Shown here piece after piece: positions 18,249 through 26,792 of a stretch of DNA of 32,500 nt. Positions within the stretch are counted from its first letter, which is position 1. The number at the start of each line of letters is the position of its first letter. Below the pieces are notes generated by a model. It was not told the DNA's origin, made no database searches, and saw nothing but the letters and a program-made list of their open reading frames with translations. The position numbers and the translations under genes were made by a program. Origin of the DNA: Saprospiraceae bacterium (GTDB lineage Bacteria; Bacteroidota; Bacteroidia; Chitinophagales; Saprospiraceae). Location: assembly GCA_019694255.1 (NCBI GenBank), contig JAIBCI010000092.1, positions 1 through 32,500 on the forward strand, given 5' to 3'.

Positions 18249-19907
18249 TCAATCTTTGAGCTCACGTCTGAGAATTTTACCGATTGGCGTTTTAGGAAGT
18301 TCTTTTTTAAAAACAATAACCTTTGGAAGTTTATAGTTGGTGAGGTTGGCGCGGCAATGTTGCATCAATTCATCTTCGGTCAGGCTTTGGTCCTTTTTGA
18401 CAATATAAAGCTTAACGACTTCTCCGCACTTATCATCTTTCATGGCGACGGCTCCCGCCTCCAGCACCTTCGGATGCATGCAGGCAACGTCTTCAATTTC
18501 GTTGGGGTAAACGTTAAATCCGGAGACAAGAATCATATCTTTTTTGCGGTCAACAATTCTAAAGAATCCTTCGGAATCCATAACACCAATATCTCCGGTA
18601 AGCAGCCAGCCATCTACGATTGAAGCAGCCGTTTCATCTGGCTTATTATAATACCCTTTCATTACCTGTGGGCCCTTGATCTGAATCTCACCAGGTTGGC
18701 CGATCTGGGCTACACTTCCGGTGTCATCTACAAGCCTGATATCTGTCGATGGTACCGGCAGGCCAATACATCCTAATCTGGCGTTTTCATTCAGGGGGTT
18801 CAGCATAGCTACCGGAGAGGTTTCCGTAAGTCCGTAACCCTCTGTGATAGGTGTCCCTGTAATGGCTTTCCATTTGGTAGCAACGGATGACTGAAGTGCC
18901 ATGCCACCGGCTACTGAGGCTTTGAGATTGGGGAATTTCATCGCAACAAATTCCGTGTTGTTAAGCAAAGCATTATACAACGTATTGACGCCGGTCATCA
19001 AACTGATCGGATACTTTTTAAAGGCATTAACCACTGTAGGTATATCCCGGGGATTGACGATTAGAACTGTTCGTGCACCAATGCTCATCATAGCCAGAAT
19101 ATTGACTGCAAAGGCGAAAATATGATACATGGGCAATGGAGAAAGTGTGGTCTCCTTTCTTTCTTCCAGGGCATAGCAAATCACTGCACGTATCTGTTCA
19201 AGATTGGCGCACAGGTTAAGATTGGTGAGCATGGTGCCTTTGCTTATTCCGGTTGTTCCACCGGTATATTGAAGCAATATGACATCTTCATTTTTTCGGT
19301 CGAAAGGAAGTATTGAAAATCCCTTGCCTTGCTTGAGGGCTTCTGTGAAGCAGACCGTATTGGGAATAGAATAACGAGGTACTTTTCGCTTGATATTTCG
19401 TATCACGAAATTAACAAATGCACCCTTCAAAGTCCCCAACATCTCTCCTATGCTGGTGGTGATCACGACCTCAATGCTGGTTTTTGCAATTACTTGCTCA
19501 AGATTGGCAGCAAAATTCTCAGCGATAACTATAGCTTTTACCCCTGAGTCAATAAACTGATACTCCATCTCACGGGGGGTATAAAGGGGGTTTGTATTGA
19601 CAATGATCAATCCAGCACGGAGGGCGCCGAAAATAGCGATTGGATATTGAAGAAGGTTTGGCATCATAAGGGCTATTTTATCTCCCGGACGGAGTCCCCT
19701 TGAATGCAGATATGCCGCAAATGATCGTGAATACGCATCCAGCTGTTCATATCTAAGATTCGCATCCATACAGGTGAATGCAATAAGTCCTTTAAAGCTT
19801 GCCATGGCCTCTTCAGCAAAGTCGATCAGGGTAGCGTATTTCTGAGGATTGATATTGGCTGGCACCCCCTGTGGGTATTGCTTCAGCCAGGGCCTGGTTT
19901 CGTACAT
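18249..19907 (-). CDS. Long-chain fatty acid-CoA ligase (FadD-type)
   Basis: This adenylate-forming enzyme activates fatty acids to acyl-CoA through an acyl-AMP intermediate. The 552-aa length and sequence match the FadD family: start YETRPWLKQYPQGVPANI, P-loop YTGGTTGISKG (214-224), GYGLTETSPVAMLNP, LTGDIGVMDSEGFFRIVDR, KKDMILVSGFNVYPNEIE, and the C-terminal catalytic Lys544 in TPIGKILRREL. No transmembrane segment is obvious and membrane association is expected from the family. It lies upstream of purD on the same strand with a 176-base gap, so an operon is uncertain. It diverges from the lipoprotein gene at 20125. Chain-length preference cannot be judged. Confidence 0.93.
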   Translation of the reverse strand: MYETRPWLKQYPQGVPANINPQKYATLIDFAEEAMASFKGLIAFTCMDANLRYEQLDAYSRSFAAYLHSRGLRPGDKIALMMPNLLQYPIAIFGALRAGLIIVNTNPLYTPREMEYQFIDSGVKAIVIAENFAANLEQVIAKTSIEVVITTSIGEMLGTLKGAFVNFVIRNIKRKVPRYSIPNTVCFTEALKQGKGFSILPFDRKNEDVILLQYTGGTTGISKGTMLTNLNLCANLEQIRAVICYALEERKETTLSPLPMYHIFAFAVNILAMMSIGARTVLIVNPRDIPTVVNAFKKYPISLMTGVNTLYNALLNNTEFVAMKFPNLKASVAGGMALQSSVATKWKAITGTPITEGYGLTETSPVAMLNPLNENARLGCIGLPVPSTDIRLVDDTGSVAQIGQPGEIQIKGPQVMKGYYNKPDETAASIVDGWLLTGDIGVMDSEGFFRIVDRKKDMILVSGFNVYPNEIEDVACMHPKVLEAGAVAMKDDKCGEVVKLYIVKKDQSLTEDELMQHCRANLTNYKLPKVIVFKKELPKTPIGKILRRELKD

Positions 19908-20098
19908 CAGTCAATTTTTAGTAAAAGTAAACCGAACTCGATATTATTATAAACTCCGGCCAAAAATTTAAATCCAACAGACATCTTACGAACAAAGTGC
20001 CCATCCCGGTATGTTAAGAGGAGGAGGGTGAAGCATTTCTTTAACGAAGCATTGACGAATGGTTGCAGGTATTTAACATCCACACCTCAACTCTGCTC

Positions 20099-20106
20099 TA
20101 ATTTTG
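20099..20106 (+). promoter_or_regulatory. -7 promoter box for the small lipoprotein gene
   Basis: TAATTTTG matches TAnnTTTG and lies 18 bases before the ATG at 20125. Confidence 0.45.
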
Positions 20107-20124
20107 CGCAAAATTTAAACAAGA

Positions 20125-20655
20125 ATGAAGAATCTATTAATTATTTTGGCAGCAGGCGCATTAACGGTAATGGCTTGCAAAAGTGTAGAACAGTATCGTG
20201 CCCCAATCGAAGCTTTGACCGCTGAATGGAGCAAAACCGGTGAAATGGTCATGAATACTACAAGTCAACTTGAAAATGCCAATACTTTTCTTGGAGGCAT
20301 GGTTGATAGTTTTAAAATTGATTCAACCAAAAAATGGAGCAGTAATGCTTTAGCTGGGATGAATGAAGCCAAAACAGCTTTTATGGCCCAGGTTCAAGGT
20401 TTGAGCGGTCTTGTAACAGAAGTTAACGATTTCAAAAGCAAATGGCAGACAATGACTGCTGATGTTGACGCTTTATCTACTGGTCTGAAGAACGTCAAAC
20501 TTGAAGGAGACGTTATGGCCAAGATCAATGACCTTAAAGCCAACAGTGCCACAGCAATATCACAGTGTGAAAGTTGGAATAAAAACATCATGGGCGCTCA
20601 GGCTACAGCTGTAAAGGCCTGGGATATGTTCAAACAGGCATTAACTGCCAAGTAA
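20125..20655 (+). CDS. Small helical lipoprotein of unknown function
   Basis: The 176-aa product has a lipoprotein signal peptide with acylated Cys18 (TVMACKS). The mature part is rich in Ala, Lys and Ser, with regular heptad-like hydrophobics (GLVTEVNDFKSKWQTM, DVDALSTGLKNVKLEG, VMAKINDLKANSATAI), so an all-helical, coiled-coil-like protein is likely. I recognise no named domain. A -7 box precedes it and a strong terminator follows, so it looks monocistronic and possibly well expressed. By analogy it could be a periplasmic-side envelope lipoprotein, but nothing in the context assigns a role. Codon use looks like its neighbours. Confidence 0.75.
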   Translation: MKNLLIILAAGALTVMACKSVEQYRAPIEALTAEWSKTGEMVMNTTSQLENANTFLGGMVDSFKIDSTKKWSSNALAGMNEAKTAFMAQVQGLSGLVTEVNDFKSKWQTMTADVDALSTGLKNVKLEGDVMAKINDLKANSATAISQCESWNKNIMGAQATAVKAWDMFKQALTAK

Positions 20656-20679
20656 GACAGGTCCTTGAAAAAATACCAA

Positions 20680-20707
20680 GGGGTGGTCAATCGATCACCC
20701 CTTTTTT
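20680..20707 (+). terminator. Intrinsic terminator after the lipoprotein gene
   Basis: GGGGTGGTC (20680-20688) pairs with GATCACCCC (20693-20701) with one G-U pair and a 4-base loop, followed by six T (20702-20707). Confidence 0.9.
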
Positions 20708-20723
20708 ATTTTAGGCCATGATG

Positions 20724-20731
20724 TAGCTTTG
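20724..20731 (+). promoter_or_regulatory. -7 promoter box for the methyltransferase gene
   Basis: TAGCTTTG matches TAnnTTTG and lies 19 bases before the ATG at 20751, directly after the preceding terminator. Confidence 0.5.
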
Positions 20732-20750
20732 TGACCAATTTTTAATTTTC

Positions 20751-21533
20751 ATGCAGGAACGGCACTCCAACCGCACACAGTATTTTAATGAACAGAGTAT
20801 TACGACGAGCCGCTATGTTATTCCATATATAAACAGCATTCGGAAAATTGAGCCAGGCACCAAAGTGTTGGAAATCGGATGCGGTGAAGGCGGAAATCTA
20901 TTGCCTTTCGTGGATATGGGATGTTCAGTCGTTGGGATCGAGCTCCTTCGTCATCAATTTGAGAATGCTGAGAAATTTTATGAACATCACCCGAACAAGC
21001 ATTTGCTGACGCTAATTTGTTCCAACATTTATCATATTGATCCAAATACATTGCCATCTTTTGATGTCATTTTTATGAAAGATGTCATTGAGCATATTCC
21101 AGATCAGAGCAGGTTTCTTGGTTTTCTAAGACAATTTCTTTCACCTTCTGGTGTAATTTTTTTTGGTTTTCCTCCCTGGCGTATGCCTTTTGGAGGACAT
21201 CAACAGGTTTGTAATTCCATTCTTAGTAAAGTACCTTATTTTCATATTCTTCCTGTGCCAATTTACAAGACGATATTAAAATTATTTGGAGAGAGCGAAG
21301 CCGCAGTAGCGGACTTCCTGGACGTAAAATCCACCGGCCTCAGTATCATCAGGTTTCATAGAATTATTGATCAGAATCAATACCAGGTGCTGAGGGAGAC
21401 TTACTGGCTGATCAACCCTAATTATGAAACCAAATTCGGTCTTAAACCAAGGATTCTCCCTAACTGGATCAAAATTCCCTGGCTTTGTGACTTTTATACT
21501 ACGGCCATATATTGTGTCATCGCAAAAAAGTAA
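20751..21533 (+). CDS. Class I SAM-dependent methyltransferase
   Basis: The 260-aa protein has the Rossmann-type motif I VLEIGCGEGGNLLPF (39-53), an acidic residue ending strand 2 (VVGIELL), and FDVIFMKDVIEHIPD for motifs II and III. This places it in the methyltransferase_11/UbiE-like group of class I enzymes that use S-adenosylmethionine. The C-terminal 100 residues (FFGFPPWRMPFGGHQQV, YWLINPNYETKFGLKPR) resemble methyltransferases often found with glycan or lipid modification genes, but the acceptor is unknown. No signal peptide or membrane helix is present. It has its own promoter box and convergent transcription with the CotH gene. I see no clear terminator in the 219 bases after it. Confidence 0.85.
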   Translation: MQERHSNRTQYFNEQSITTSRYVIPYINSIRKIEPGTKVLEIGCGEGGNLLPFVDMGCSVVGIELLRHQFENAEKFYEHHPNKHLLTLICSNIYHIDPNTLPSFDVIFMKDVIEHIPDQSRFLGFLRQFLSPSGVIFFGFPPWRMPFGGHQQVCNSILSKVPYFHILPVPIYKTILKLFGESEAAVADFLDVKSTGLSIIRFHRIIDQNQYQVLRETYWLINPNYETKFGLKPRILPNWIKIPWLCDFYTTAIYCVIAKK

Positions 21534-21752
21534 ATTAACTAAAATCTTTGGCAGTTAATCCTTCGCTTTACTTTGCTTGCCCAAAAATTAGTTTCTTGGT
21601 TAATATTCTCATTTAGTTTGTCCAACCGGATCAATAATTCATCTTCAAATTACAGCACTATTTCAAAAACGATCAGAACTTAATTTTTGATGTAAATGGA
21701 TTATACAAAGTATCTTCAGTTTGGGAATCAAATCAGTATTTTTTTTGGAGAA

Positions 21753-24467
21753 TTAATGATCAATCACAATTTTACGAATGAGTACACCATGCGTTGTCTG
21801 CACGATCATCTGAAAGACGCCCGATGGGATTTCTGAAAGATCCCATTTTATTTTAGTTTGAGCAGACTGGGTTGATTTGTATAAAATCACACTTTCACCC
21901 TGTAAAGTGCTTATGTTCAGCGAGACTACAGGATCGGAAGATTCAATTAATATTTCACGATCAGCGGGATTCGGATAGACAAGCAGATGATCAGTTAATG
22001 GTTGGGTATAGTTAGAGGGCTGGCATGAAGCACTAAAATTGTAACTGCATCCATGGCCATCTGTAACGGTCAATTGGATTTCATTCAAATCAGTAATAAC
22101 AGAGTCACTTTTAATGCCATTACTCCACAGAAATTGTAATCCATTTTTTGAACTGTCGGTATTGAATATCAGTAGACATCGACCGTCCTGAAGTATCTGT
22201 CTGTAGATAGTGCCATTCAGTCCGGGATATCTTTCAAAACGCATTGCTGATTCACCAGTACATCCGTTTTCATCTGTTACAGTAACAGTATATATTCCTG
22301 ATCCTGTCAGCTTAATTTCAGGAACGCTATCACCGGTATTCCATCGTACGGAATTAAATCTACCGACGGACCAGAGAACAGTATCCTTTGAACACGCCTT
22401 GACAGATCCTTTGATGACGGGTATCGGGGTTTTCAAAACCTCAACCGTAACTGAGGACCTGGTTGTATACCAGGAAGGACATTGCTTATATAATACGAGA
22501 TTATATATTCCTTCTTTATCAGTCATTACCTGCCATTGCTGATTGTTCACCGGGAAGCCACTTAAAGCAGATGGGCCGGTGGTCCAGTTTAATCCAGGAT
22601 AACCCAGTCCTGATAGTAACGAATCTTGAAAAACAAGCGCACTATTGCGGCATACTTTAATCGTATCTTGTCCGATCCAGTGAGTATTATATTGGAGTGT
22701 GCTGAAGGGCTGTGGTGCTTCGGCATTGGCAATTTGCCCGAGATCAAAAGTAATTGCATTGGGAAATTTGATTTTTTTTCTGCTGACCACCAGCGATATT
22801 GAATCAAATCTGACCGCCACAAGATATTCCTCATAGGGCACTGCCTTCGGAAAACTAATCAAATTAACCATGTTGGTGTCTGCAATTGTACTGTCTTTCT
22901 TAACGAGCACTGCGCGGCGATCAACGAGGCGCGTTGAGTCATTTTTATCTCGAAGTTCGACGAGTACCCATTGTATAATATCAGGGCTAGCGGATCGTAT
23001 TTTCTCAAGGCCGTTATAATAATATGGGGCGATATTGAAAGGCTGGCTGAGCGGCAATGTAGGTACATTATTTATGTGACAAGGCAAATTCGGATTTACT
23101 TTAAGCCTGGCCTGGACAACGCCGCACTGTCCGGGCATATTGGTATCCATCCAGCTCAATCTGGCTGTGATCCAGGTCCTGATTCTGTTAATTTCCTCAG
23201 CATAAGAATTGACGACATACGCATTAAAACCACCTGGGTTGGTCCCAAGGATCTTCCATTGGTCAAAATGCCGTTTCTGTGGAATATTCAAAGTGTCGAA
23301 AGCATATTTTTTGATAAAATTAAAAATGTACCCTGTGTCGAGAATTGTTTTTCGCAGTTCGCGATAACGGCATTTCAGTTCATTGGCATAATTGGGATCA
23401 TCCAACAATCTTTTCCACAATGTAGGTGTCGGCAGGGTAGCAGGCGTACAACCGTTGTACATCCAGCCGTTGGTCTGAGCGCCTGAGCAAAAACTCGCAT
23501 TGCCGTATCCAAAATTGTAGTCCCAAACAGGACCCGCTTTGAATTGTCCTCCAGAGCCGTCCTCGTTCAATTTTTCCTTATAGAAAAAACTGCTCGCCTT
23601 GTATGCATCAATATTGCGTGTCAGTTCGGTGAGAATAAAGTAATCAATAAATGAGGTCGTGCTGAGATATTTGGAATACCCTTTGATGGGATCTGCAAAT
23701 CCGGAAGAAGCGATGAGCTGTTCCACCGTATCAATATAGCGATGAATATAATTTTCCTGGGATGGCTCTAGATTTCCGGGATCGGGATAGTGGTACAGCC
23801 AGGTAATATTCTGACCCGTTGTGGATTTGACTTTCGACACAAAACTTTTGTCCGCGGCATTGTTGACTTTATCAATTTTCATAATGTACCCGCCAGTGAG
23901 CTCAATGCCCGACGTGTCCGTGGATTTCATTTTGGCAATATCGACCCGAGATGGTCCTCTTTTGATTGATTCTGTCAGGAGATAAATCCCTTGGTAATTA
24001 CCATTGAGGATCAACTCACAGAATCGTACCCTCGGGCCCCAATGGCCCATTTCATTCCAGAGCTTATACGTCAGCGCATTTCTTAGAAGGCTGATGTCAT
24101 TGTAGGGTGCATACAGTACCCAATCCTCTTCGGATGGCAGGTTTATAAGCGATGTATCCAGATCCTGACCCGTAGCACTGTCGCGAAGTTCAAATCCGTA
24201 TTGTTTCTGGGGATAAGATTGTGAACTGTTGCCCCTGATTTCTATCGCAATATTGTTGTTGTAGTTAAACCGCGTGTCTGTGATTCGGTTGGTCTTTCCG
24301 GGTCCATTATAGATTATTTTCATATTGGCCAGAATCTTCGGTTCATTTAGAATGGTTTGTCCCCTTGTGTCGATCAGGCAAATGGGAAGATTGGATGAAT
24401 CGAGCTTGACATTTTGTCCGCAGAGGAGCGTTGAATACAATGTAATAAGGATCAGAAAGTATTTCAT
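21753..24467 (-). CDS. Secreted CotH-type kinase-fold protein with T9SS sorting domain
   Basis: The 904-aa protein has a signal peptide (ending LLCGQ) and an N-terminal CotH domain with family landmarks IEIRGNSSQSYPQKQYGFEL (76-95), EEDWVLYAPYNDISLLRN (113-130), NGNYQGIYLLTESIKR (155-170) and AGPVWDYNFGYGN (311-323). CotH proteins are atypical protein kinases, known from Bacillus spore coat and fungal surface proteins. Near 690-750 lies a PKD/Ig-like segment (WNTGDSVPEIKLTGSGIYTV) typical of Bacteroidota surface proteins. The C-terminus is a T9SS type A sorting domain (LLVYPNPADREI, SGVFQMIV). A cell-surface or released protein is inferred, with target unknown. It lies downstream of the TauE/SafE gene on the same strand, but a 326-base gap suggests a separate promoter. 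Confidence 0.88.
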   Translation of the reverse strand: MKYFLILITLYSTLLCGQNVKLDSSNLPICLIDTRGQTILNEPKILANMKIIYNGPGKTNRITDTRFNYNNNIAIEIRGNSSQSYPQKQYGFELRDSATGQDLDTSLINLPSEEDWVLYAPYNDISLLRNALTYKLWNEMGHWGPRVRFCELILNGNYQGIYLLTESIKRGPSRVDIAKMKSTDTSGIELTGGYIMKIDKVNNAADKSFVSKVKSTTGQNITWLYHYPDPGNLEPSQENYIHRYIDTVEQLIASSGFADPIKGYSKYLSTTSFIDYFILTELTRNIDAYKASSFFYKEKLNEDGSGGQFKAGPVWDYNFGYGNASFCSGAQTNGWMYNGCTPATLPTPTLWKRLLDDPNYANELKCRYRELRKTILDTGYIFNFIKKYAFDTLNIPQKRHFDQWKILGTNPGGFNAYVVNSYAEEINRIRTWITARLSWMDTNMPGQCGVVQARLKVNPNLPCHINNVPTLPLSQPFNIAPYYYNGLEKIRSASPDIIQWVLVELRDKNDSTRLVDRRAVLVKKDSTIADTNMVNLISFPKAVPYEEYLVAVRFDSISLVVSRKKIKFPNAITFDLGQIANAEAPQPFSTLQYNTHWIGQDTIKVCRNSALVFQDSLLSGLGYPGLNWTTGPSALSGFPVNNQQWQVMTDKEGIYNLVLYKQCPSWYTTRSSVTVEVLKTPIPVIKGSVKACSKDTVLWSVGRFNSVRWNTGDSVPEIKLTGSGIYTVTVTDENGCTGESAMRFERYPGLNGTIYRQILQDGRCLLIFNTDSSKNGLQFLWSNGIKSDSVITDLNEIQLTVTDGHGCSYNFSASCQPSNYTQPLTDHLLVYPNPADREILIESSDPVVSLNISTLQGESVILYKSTQSAQTKIKWDLSEIPSGVFQMIVQTTHGVLIRKIVIDH

Positions 24468-24793
24468 TGTATAAAGTTATTCATTCTACGGATAAACTCT
24501 CGATTTATTCAGATCGCAGGAAAGCCTAGAATGGTATTTAAAGCCATTTCTTTAAATTGGTATAAGTAAACTGATATTTGAATAAAAAAAGTTTTTAATT
24601 TTTTGAAACATTGAGTGTTCTCAATTGCGGTTTCGTTTCCCTTGAAGCAAGATGAAGAATCAAAGCAATCGTCATCTCAACTTATTGCATGATGACTACG
24701 GACGAATCACATTGAATCAATCTGACATTATTCTCGTACTTGAAATTACATGGATTAGATCCAGGCATAGCATAAGGATATTACAAAATAACT
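24468..24793. other. Intergenic region between TauE/SafE and CotH genes
   Basis: The 326 bases contain a short hairpin (ATTGAG 24610-24615 with CTCAAT 24620-24625) and an A/T tract near 24580-24605. Together these might terminate minus-strand transcription from the permease gene, though the stem is short. A 57-codon plus-strand frame (24652-24825) runs into the antisense of the permease 3' end and is not convincing. No clear promoter consensus was found for the CotH gene. Confidence 0.4.
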
Positions 24794-25558
24794 TCAAAAT
24801 GCAAGCCATCCAAAGAGTTTCATAACGGTCAGCGCAATCGCGGCGACAAACAGCACATATCCCCATTTCTCAACGTTGGGTACACGGCTTGCCCAGTGGG
24901 CCATCATCCAGCCTCCGGCTCCTTGCCCCAACGCTATAATCATACCGGTTCGCCAATCCATCATGCGATAATGGTGAAATATGATGATGATGAGGAGCGT
25001 ATAGGAAGTCACCATGATGAGCTTGACGATATTGGCTTCCACAATCGGAGTCTTAAGAATATTGACCATGATAAATAGAAAAAAAATACCCATGCCCATC
25101 TGAATAAAGCCTCCGTAGAAACCCAACACGACAAACAATGGTATGTAAATATATCGGGGCAATTGCCTGGATTCGAGGTTTGCCCTTATCCAGCGTTCAG
25201 GACGTACCAGTGCCAGCACCAACATACCCAGCATCAGCATTTTGTACACTTGCCGAAAAGATCCGGCATCCAGAAAAACAGAGGTCAGTGCACCGGCCAG
25301 GGCGCCAACAATTCCACTAAGAATATAACCTTGAGAATCATATAGGCCAAGCCGGTTATTTCGTCTGAAGGCTTCAAGGCTTGCGACACCTTGTGTAAAA
25401 AGCCCAAGTCTGTTGGTGCCATTGGCCAGCTGGGCGGGCATTCCCAGCACTTCCGTCATAAAACCCAAGGTAAGAATCGAGCCATTGCCAGAAAGCGTGT
25501 TAATACACCCTGCGGCGAAGCCGGCCGTGATGGCCATCATAAATTGGCTTAAAGTCAT
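24794..25558 (-). CDS. TauE/SafE family membrane permease
   Basis: This polytopic inner-membrane protein is about 254 aa with roughly eight hydrophobic segments. It carries the TauE/SafE (DUF81) signature near the start (AGFAAGCINTLSGNGSILTL) and a repeat-type GFYGGFIQMGMGIFFLF in the second half. Characterised members export sulfite or sulfoacetate or move related anions, but substrate cannot be assigned here. I start it at the ATG 25556-25558, one base beyond the epimerase stop. The frame extends ten codons to a TTG, but that would overlap the epimerase and precede the first membrane helix unnaturally. The tight spacing indicates co-transcription with mce and the flavoprotein gene. Confidence 0.88.
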   Translation of the reverse strand: MTLSQFMMAITAGFAAGCINTLSGNGSILTLGFMTEVLGMPAQLANGTNRLGLFTQGVASLEAFRRNNRLGLYDSQGYILSGIVGALAGALTSVFLDAGSFRQVYKMLMLGMLVLALVRPERWIRANLESRQLPRYIYIPLFVVLGFYGGFIQMGMGIFFLFIMVNILKTPIVEANIVKLIMVTSYTLLIIIIFHHYRMMDWRTGMIIALGQGAGGWMMAHWASRVPNVEKWGYVLFVAAIALTVMKLFGWLAF

Positions 25559-25559
25559 G

Positions 25560-25964
25560 TCAATCCTGAATACTCTGACACAATTCAATCAGGACGCCGC
25601 GCGTATCTTTTGGATGAACAAAGCAAATGAGTTTGTTGTCCGCACCTTTTTTTGGTTGTTCATTCAGAACATGAAAACCCAGATTACGGAGTCTTGCCAT
25701 TTCCATATGAATATCTTTTACTTCAAAGGCGATGTGGTGGATACCTTCTCCTTTTTTTTCAATGAACTTGGCTATGGGAGAATCCGGAGAGCAGGCTTGT
25801 AACAATTCTATTTTACTTTCACCCATCTGAATAAATGATGTCATGACAGATTCAGATTCGACATACTCTTCTTTGTAAACTGTCGCGCCAAGTAATTTTT
25901 CATAGAGTGAATTCGATGAAGCCAGATCGCGAACCGCGATACCAATATGTTCTATTTTATTCAT
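25560..25964 (-). CDS. Methylmalonyl-CoA epimerase
   Basis: The enzyme interconverts (R)- and (S)-methylmalonyl-CoA in the propionate/succinate pathway, working beside methylmalonyl-CoA mutase. The 134-aa product is a vicinal-oxygen-chelate protein of usual length. Landmarks are EHIGIAVRDL with metal ligand His6, SKIELLQACSPDSPIAKF, KGEGIHHIAFEV with His77, and GVLIELCQ with Glu127. ATG 25962-25964 is preferred over a TTG four codons upstream, which would overlap the preceding flavoprotein gene. It is the middle gene of a tight three-gene minus-strand cluster. No mutase gene is in the window. Confidence 0.93.
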   Translation of the reverse strand: MNKIEHIGIAVRDLASSNSLYEKLLGATVYKEEYVESESVMTSFIQMGESKIELLQACSPDSPIAKFIEKKGEGIHHIAFEVKDIHMEMARLRNLGFHVLNEQPKKGADNKLICFVHPKDTRGVLIELCQSIQD

Positions 25965-25968
25965 TAAT

Positions 25969-26718
25969 TCAACCAAACATTTCTATTCTGATAAGATTCT
26001 TCGGAACCTTCAGTTGATTGATCAGATTGCTGACAGCATCATCAATCATTGATCCGTAACCACAAATCATAAAAAGTGTTTTTGATGGGTTTATTTTTTT
26101 GTCTTGCAGATAGACATCATGAACATACCCGGAATGGTAAGTAATACTGGAGATCTTGCTTTTTGGAATTTTCTTTTCTCTTGAAAAACAAACGCTCAGT
26201 TTAAAGTTTTCAATAAAATGGTTATAGTATTCCAGGTCCTCCTGATATAAGAAGGATTTGAGGGTGCGTGTTCCGAAAATCAAATGAATGTTGGAGGGGC
26301 GCATACCATCTTTTTCAATCTTTTGTAGCATGGCTCTGAATGGAGCAATCCCCGTCCCGGTTGCAATCATCATGATGGGTACTTGTATATCAGAAGGAAT
26401 CAAAAAAGTACCTTCGGGCCCTTTGAATTTGACTTTATCTCCTTTGTTGATGGTATTAAAGAAATACTCACTGGCAAGACCATTCTTTTTATAGGCAATG
26501 CAGAGTTCGATGATATTCGAGCCGTCATAATTATTCGCAATGCTGTAGGATCTCCAGCGCTGGGCTCTTTTATCTCCTGTCGGTAGATCGAACGTAAGGA
26601 ACTGTCCAGCTTCATAAACCAATGGTGTGTCCTCCAGGATTCTAAACCAAAATCGGTTGGTTCCTTTCGCTTCTTCCTTTTGTCCTATTAACTCGGCTTC
26701 GTGCCAGACAGTCGCCAT
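25969..26718 (-). CDS. Ferredoxin-NADP reductase-like FAD flavoprotein
   Basis: The 249-aa protein shows the two-domain FNR fold. The FAD-binding beta barrel has the RSYS motif (56-59) and YKKNGLASEYFFN. The NAD(P)-binding domain has IATGTGIAPFRAML (118-131), LIFGTRT and CGYGSMIDD. Family members move electrons between NADPH and ferredoxin or flavodoxin. The shortness and lack of an iron-sulfur domain fit a bacterial Fpr-like reductase, but the partner is unknown. The product ends IRIEMFG, without the usual terminal aromatic stacking residue at the very end. It is the first gene of the FNR-mce-TauE cluster, 74 bases after the GHMP kinase gene. Confidence 0.85.
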   Translation of the reverse strand: MATVWHEAELIGQKEEAKGTNRFWFRILEDTPLVYEAGQFLTFDLPTGDKRAQRWRSYSIANNYDGSNIIELCIAYKKNGLASEYFFNTINKGDKVKFKGPEGTFLIPSDIQVPIMMIATGTGIAPFRAMLQKIEKDGMRPSNIHLIFGTRTLKSFLYQEDLEYYNHFIENFKLSVCFSREKKIPKSKISSITYHSGYVHDVYLQDKKINPSKTLFMICGYGSMIDDAVSNLINQLKVPKNLIRIEMFG

Positions 26719-26792
26719 TTATGCTAATTGATCCTCTAACAGATTGCAAGATAATAATAATTAAGCCTAAAGTTAGTTTAAATAGAGGGGGT

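Noticed and set aside
21540-21565. TTAACT...AGTTAA inverted repeat after the methyltransferase gene as a terminator
   Set aside because: The stem is only six AT-rich pairs with a long loop and no T tract.
22971-23486. 171-codon plus-strand open frame inside the CotH gene
   Set aside because: It is antisense to a clearly conserved protein, with no recognisable motif.
24652-24825. 57-codon plus-strand ATG frame between the TauE/SafE and CotH genes
   Set aside because: It has no promoter box or recognisable motif and runs antisense into the 3' end of the permease gene; it is likely a chance open frame.
25559-25588. TTG start for the TauE/SafE gene ten codons upstream
   Set aside because: It would overlap mce by 29 bases; the ATG directly after the mce stop begins just before the first membrane helix.
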